From assembly GCA_033557835.1 (NCBI GenBank), contig JAWQRO010000214.1:1-48468 (forward strand): a DNA stretch of 48,468 nt, given 5' to 3'. The position numbers and the translations under genes are program-made. This document shows, one piece after another, positions 47,757 through 48,468 of the stretch. The notes under the pieces are model-generated. The model was given only the letters and a program-made list of their open reading frames with translations. It had not been told where the DNA came from and searched no databases. This DNA comes from Helochares maculicollis. Taxonomy: Eukaryota; Arthropoda; Insecta; Coleoptera; Hydrophilidae. Position 1 is the first letter of the stretch, and every line of letters begins with the position of its first letter.

Positions 47757-48257
47757 CAGGGTTGGGCACTCGATGTGTAGCGTATTCAAAAGGCCATATA
47801 TTCGGTTTAAAAAAGTATTTTTATTTATTTTAAAGTACAGAATATGTGAAAATATTCAACAATTCAGCATCAATTTATTTGGTTTCGATATGACCACCTT
47901 TTTGCCTTGACTATGGCTTTGAGACGGTCAAAAAACGACCCGCAAGCTGCCCGAATGTGATTTGCCGTTATTTTGGCACACTCACGGACAATGGCTTTCT
48001 TCAGCGTCTCGAGGCTGGTGTATTTTTTAACTCGGACATTGCTCTCCAAAATGGCCCATAGAGAATAATCCATAGGATTCGCGTCTGATGAATTCGAAAG
48101 CCATTGTATGGTTGAAATGAAGTTGGGAACATTGTTTTTCAGCCAGTCTTGGTTTACTCGCGCTTTGTGAGACGGTGCCGAGTCTTGTTGAAACGTCCAT
48201 GGTCTGCGACCGAAATGTCTGCCCAAGGCTTCAGCAGCCTCCAGAACGTTTTCCCGT
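47757..48257 (-). mobile_element. End of a maT-type (DD37D) Tc1/mariner element
   Basis: The terminal repeat CAGGGTTGGGCACTCG begins after a TA at 47755-47756. Inside, the minus-strand frame 48226-47870 encodes the C-terminal transposase: WTFQQDSAPSHKAR, then 37 residues to the Asp of NPMDYS, which is the DD37D spacing of the maT group, then KAIVRECAKI and FFDRLKAIVKA. Homology stops abruptly at about 48257 (after the VLEAAEA-type block), where unrelated sequence starts. The copy is therefore 5'-truncated or interrupted. Confidence 0.8.
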
Positions 48258-48468
48258 TAATATATTAATACATGAAGACAATAATAAAATTATACAAACT
48301 GGTACCAAAAACCAACACACAGCTGGAGATATATTCATTTCGATTCAAACCACCCAATTTCACAAAAGAAGAACGTCCTAACAAACATTATCTCAAAATC
48401 CTTAAAGATAGCAGACAAAAAATTCAAAGAAGAAAATATGAAAAAAATCGAAAAAGCCTTTTTAGAAA
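48258..48468. other. Right edge, nothing firmly recognised
   Basis: A-rich, Lys-codon-rich sequence following the truncated maT-type element. It could belong to another insertion that interrupted it. No family match by eye. Confidence 0.3.

Larger units (their letters stand above)
43109..48468 (+). other. P450 intron 8, at least 5.36 kb, runs off the window
   Basis: Starts with GT at 43109 and has no recognisable next P450 exon before the edge. It contains a GC-richer segment (about 43140-43560), an inverted-repeat element with tandem repeats (44751-46176), a mariner relic (46392-47352) and a DD37D element end (47757-about 48257). 43560-44750 is AT-rich with nothing recognised. Confidence 0.7.

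Noticed and set aside
43109..48468. Remaining P450 exons (K-helix ExxR, heme-binding loop)
   Set aside because: No matching blocks on the plus strand; the open frames there belong to transposon relics or are unrelated.
1..48468. tRNA, rRNA or CRISPR features
   Set aside because: No cloverleaf with a GTTCRANNC arm, no rRNA-like conserved block and no regularly spaced short repeats were seen by eye; a covariance-model search was not possible.

Overview
The window looks like insect (arthropod) nuclear DNA. It is AT-rich, has GT-AG introns, holds a CYP4-family cytochrome P450 split over more than 30 kb, and carries the debris of mariner, maT-type, Penelope-like and non-LTR elements. There is no operon structure and no rRNA, tRNA or CRISPR array that I could see.

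Layout. Positions 1-18344 are gene-poor: a microsatellite, three weak non-LTR retrotransposon relics (about 2046-2290 plus, 6480-6910 minus, 14220-14345 plus), one unidentified open frame (13437-13832), and several islands of higher GC whose role I cannot read. From 18345 to the right edge lies one plus-strand P450 gene. Eight exon positions are in the window (18345-18570, 18627-18733, 19003-19093, 22051-22236, 35587-35656, the 35968-36094 / 36479-36605 pair, 37612-37800, 43040-43108). Together they encode about 355 residues, from the membrane anchor to the I-helix. The last ~150 residues (K-helix ExxR, heme-binding cysteine) are not in the window, so the gene runs off the right edge.

Main observation. 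The sixth exon exists in two tandem versions. Both are exactly 127 nt, both start in phase 2 and end in phase 0, and both encode 42 residues (24 of 42 identical) with intact splice sites. The segment is the end of helix F, the F-G loop and the start of helix G, which forms the substrate access region of P450s. Using both exons, or neither, shifts the frame into an early stop, so each mRNA can use only one. The gene therefore appears to make two enzymes with interchangeable substrate-channel caps.

The large introns hold most of the mobile DNA. Intron 3 has a LINE relic and a mariner end. Intron 4 (13.35 kb) has two nearly full-length but stop-containing mariners with recognisable inverted repeats, a LINE RT relic and a Penelope-like RT relic. 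Intron 7 has a recent ~193-bp tandem duplication and an internally deleted mariner. Intron 8 has a ~1.43-kb inverted-repeat element containing diverged tandem repeats, a decayed mariner, and the end of a DD37D (maT-type) element.
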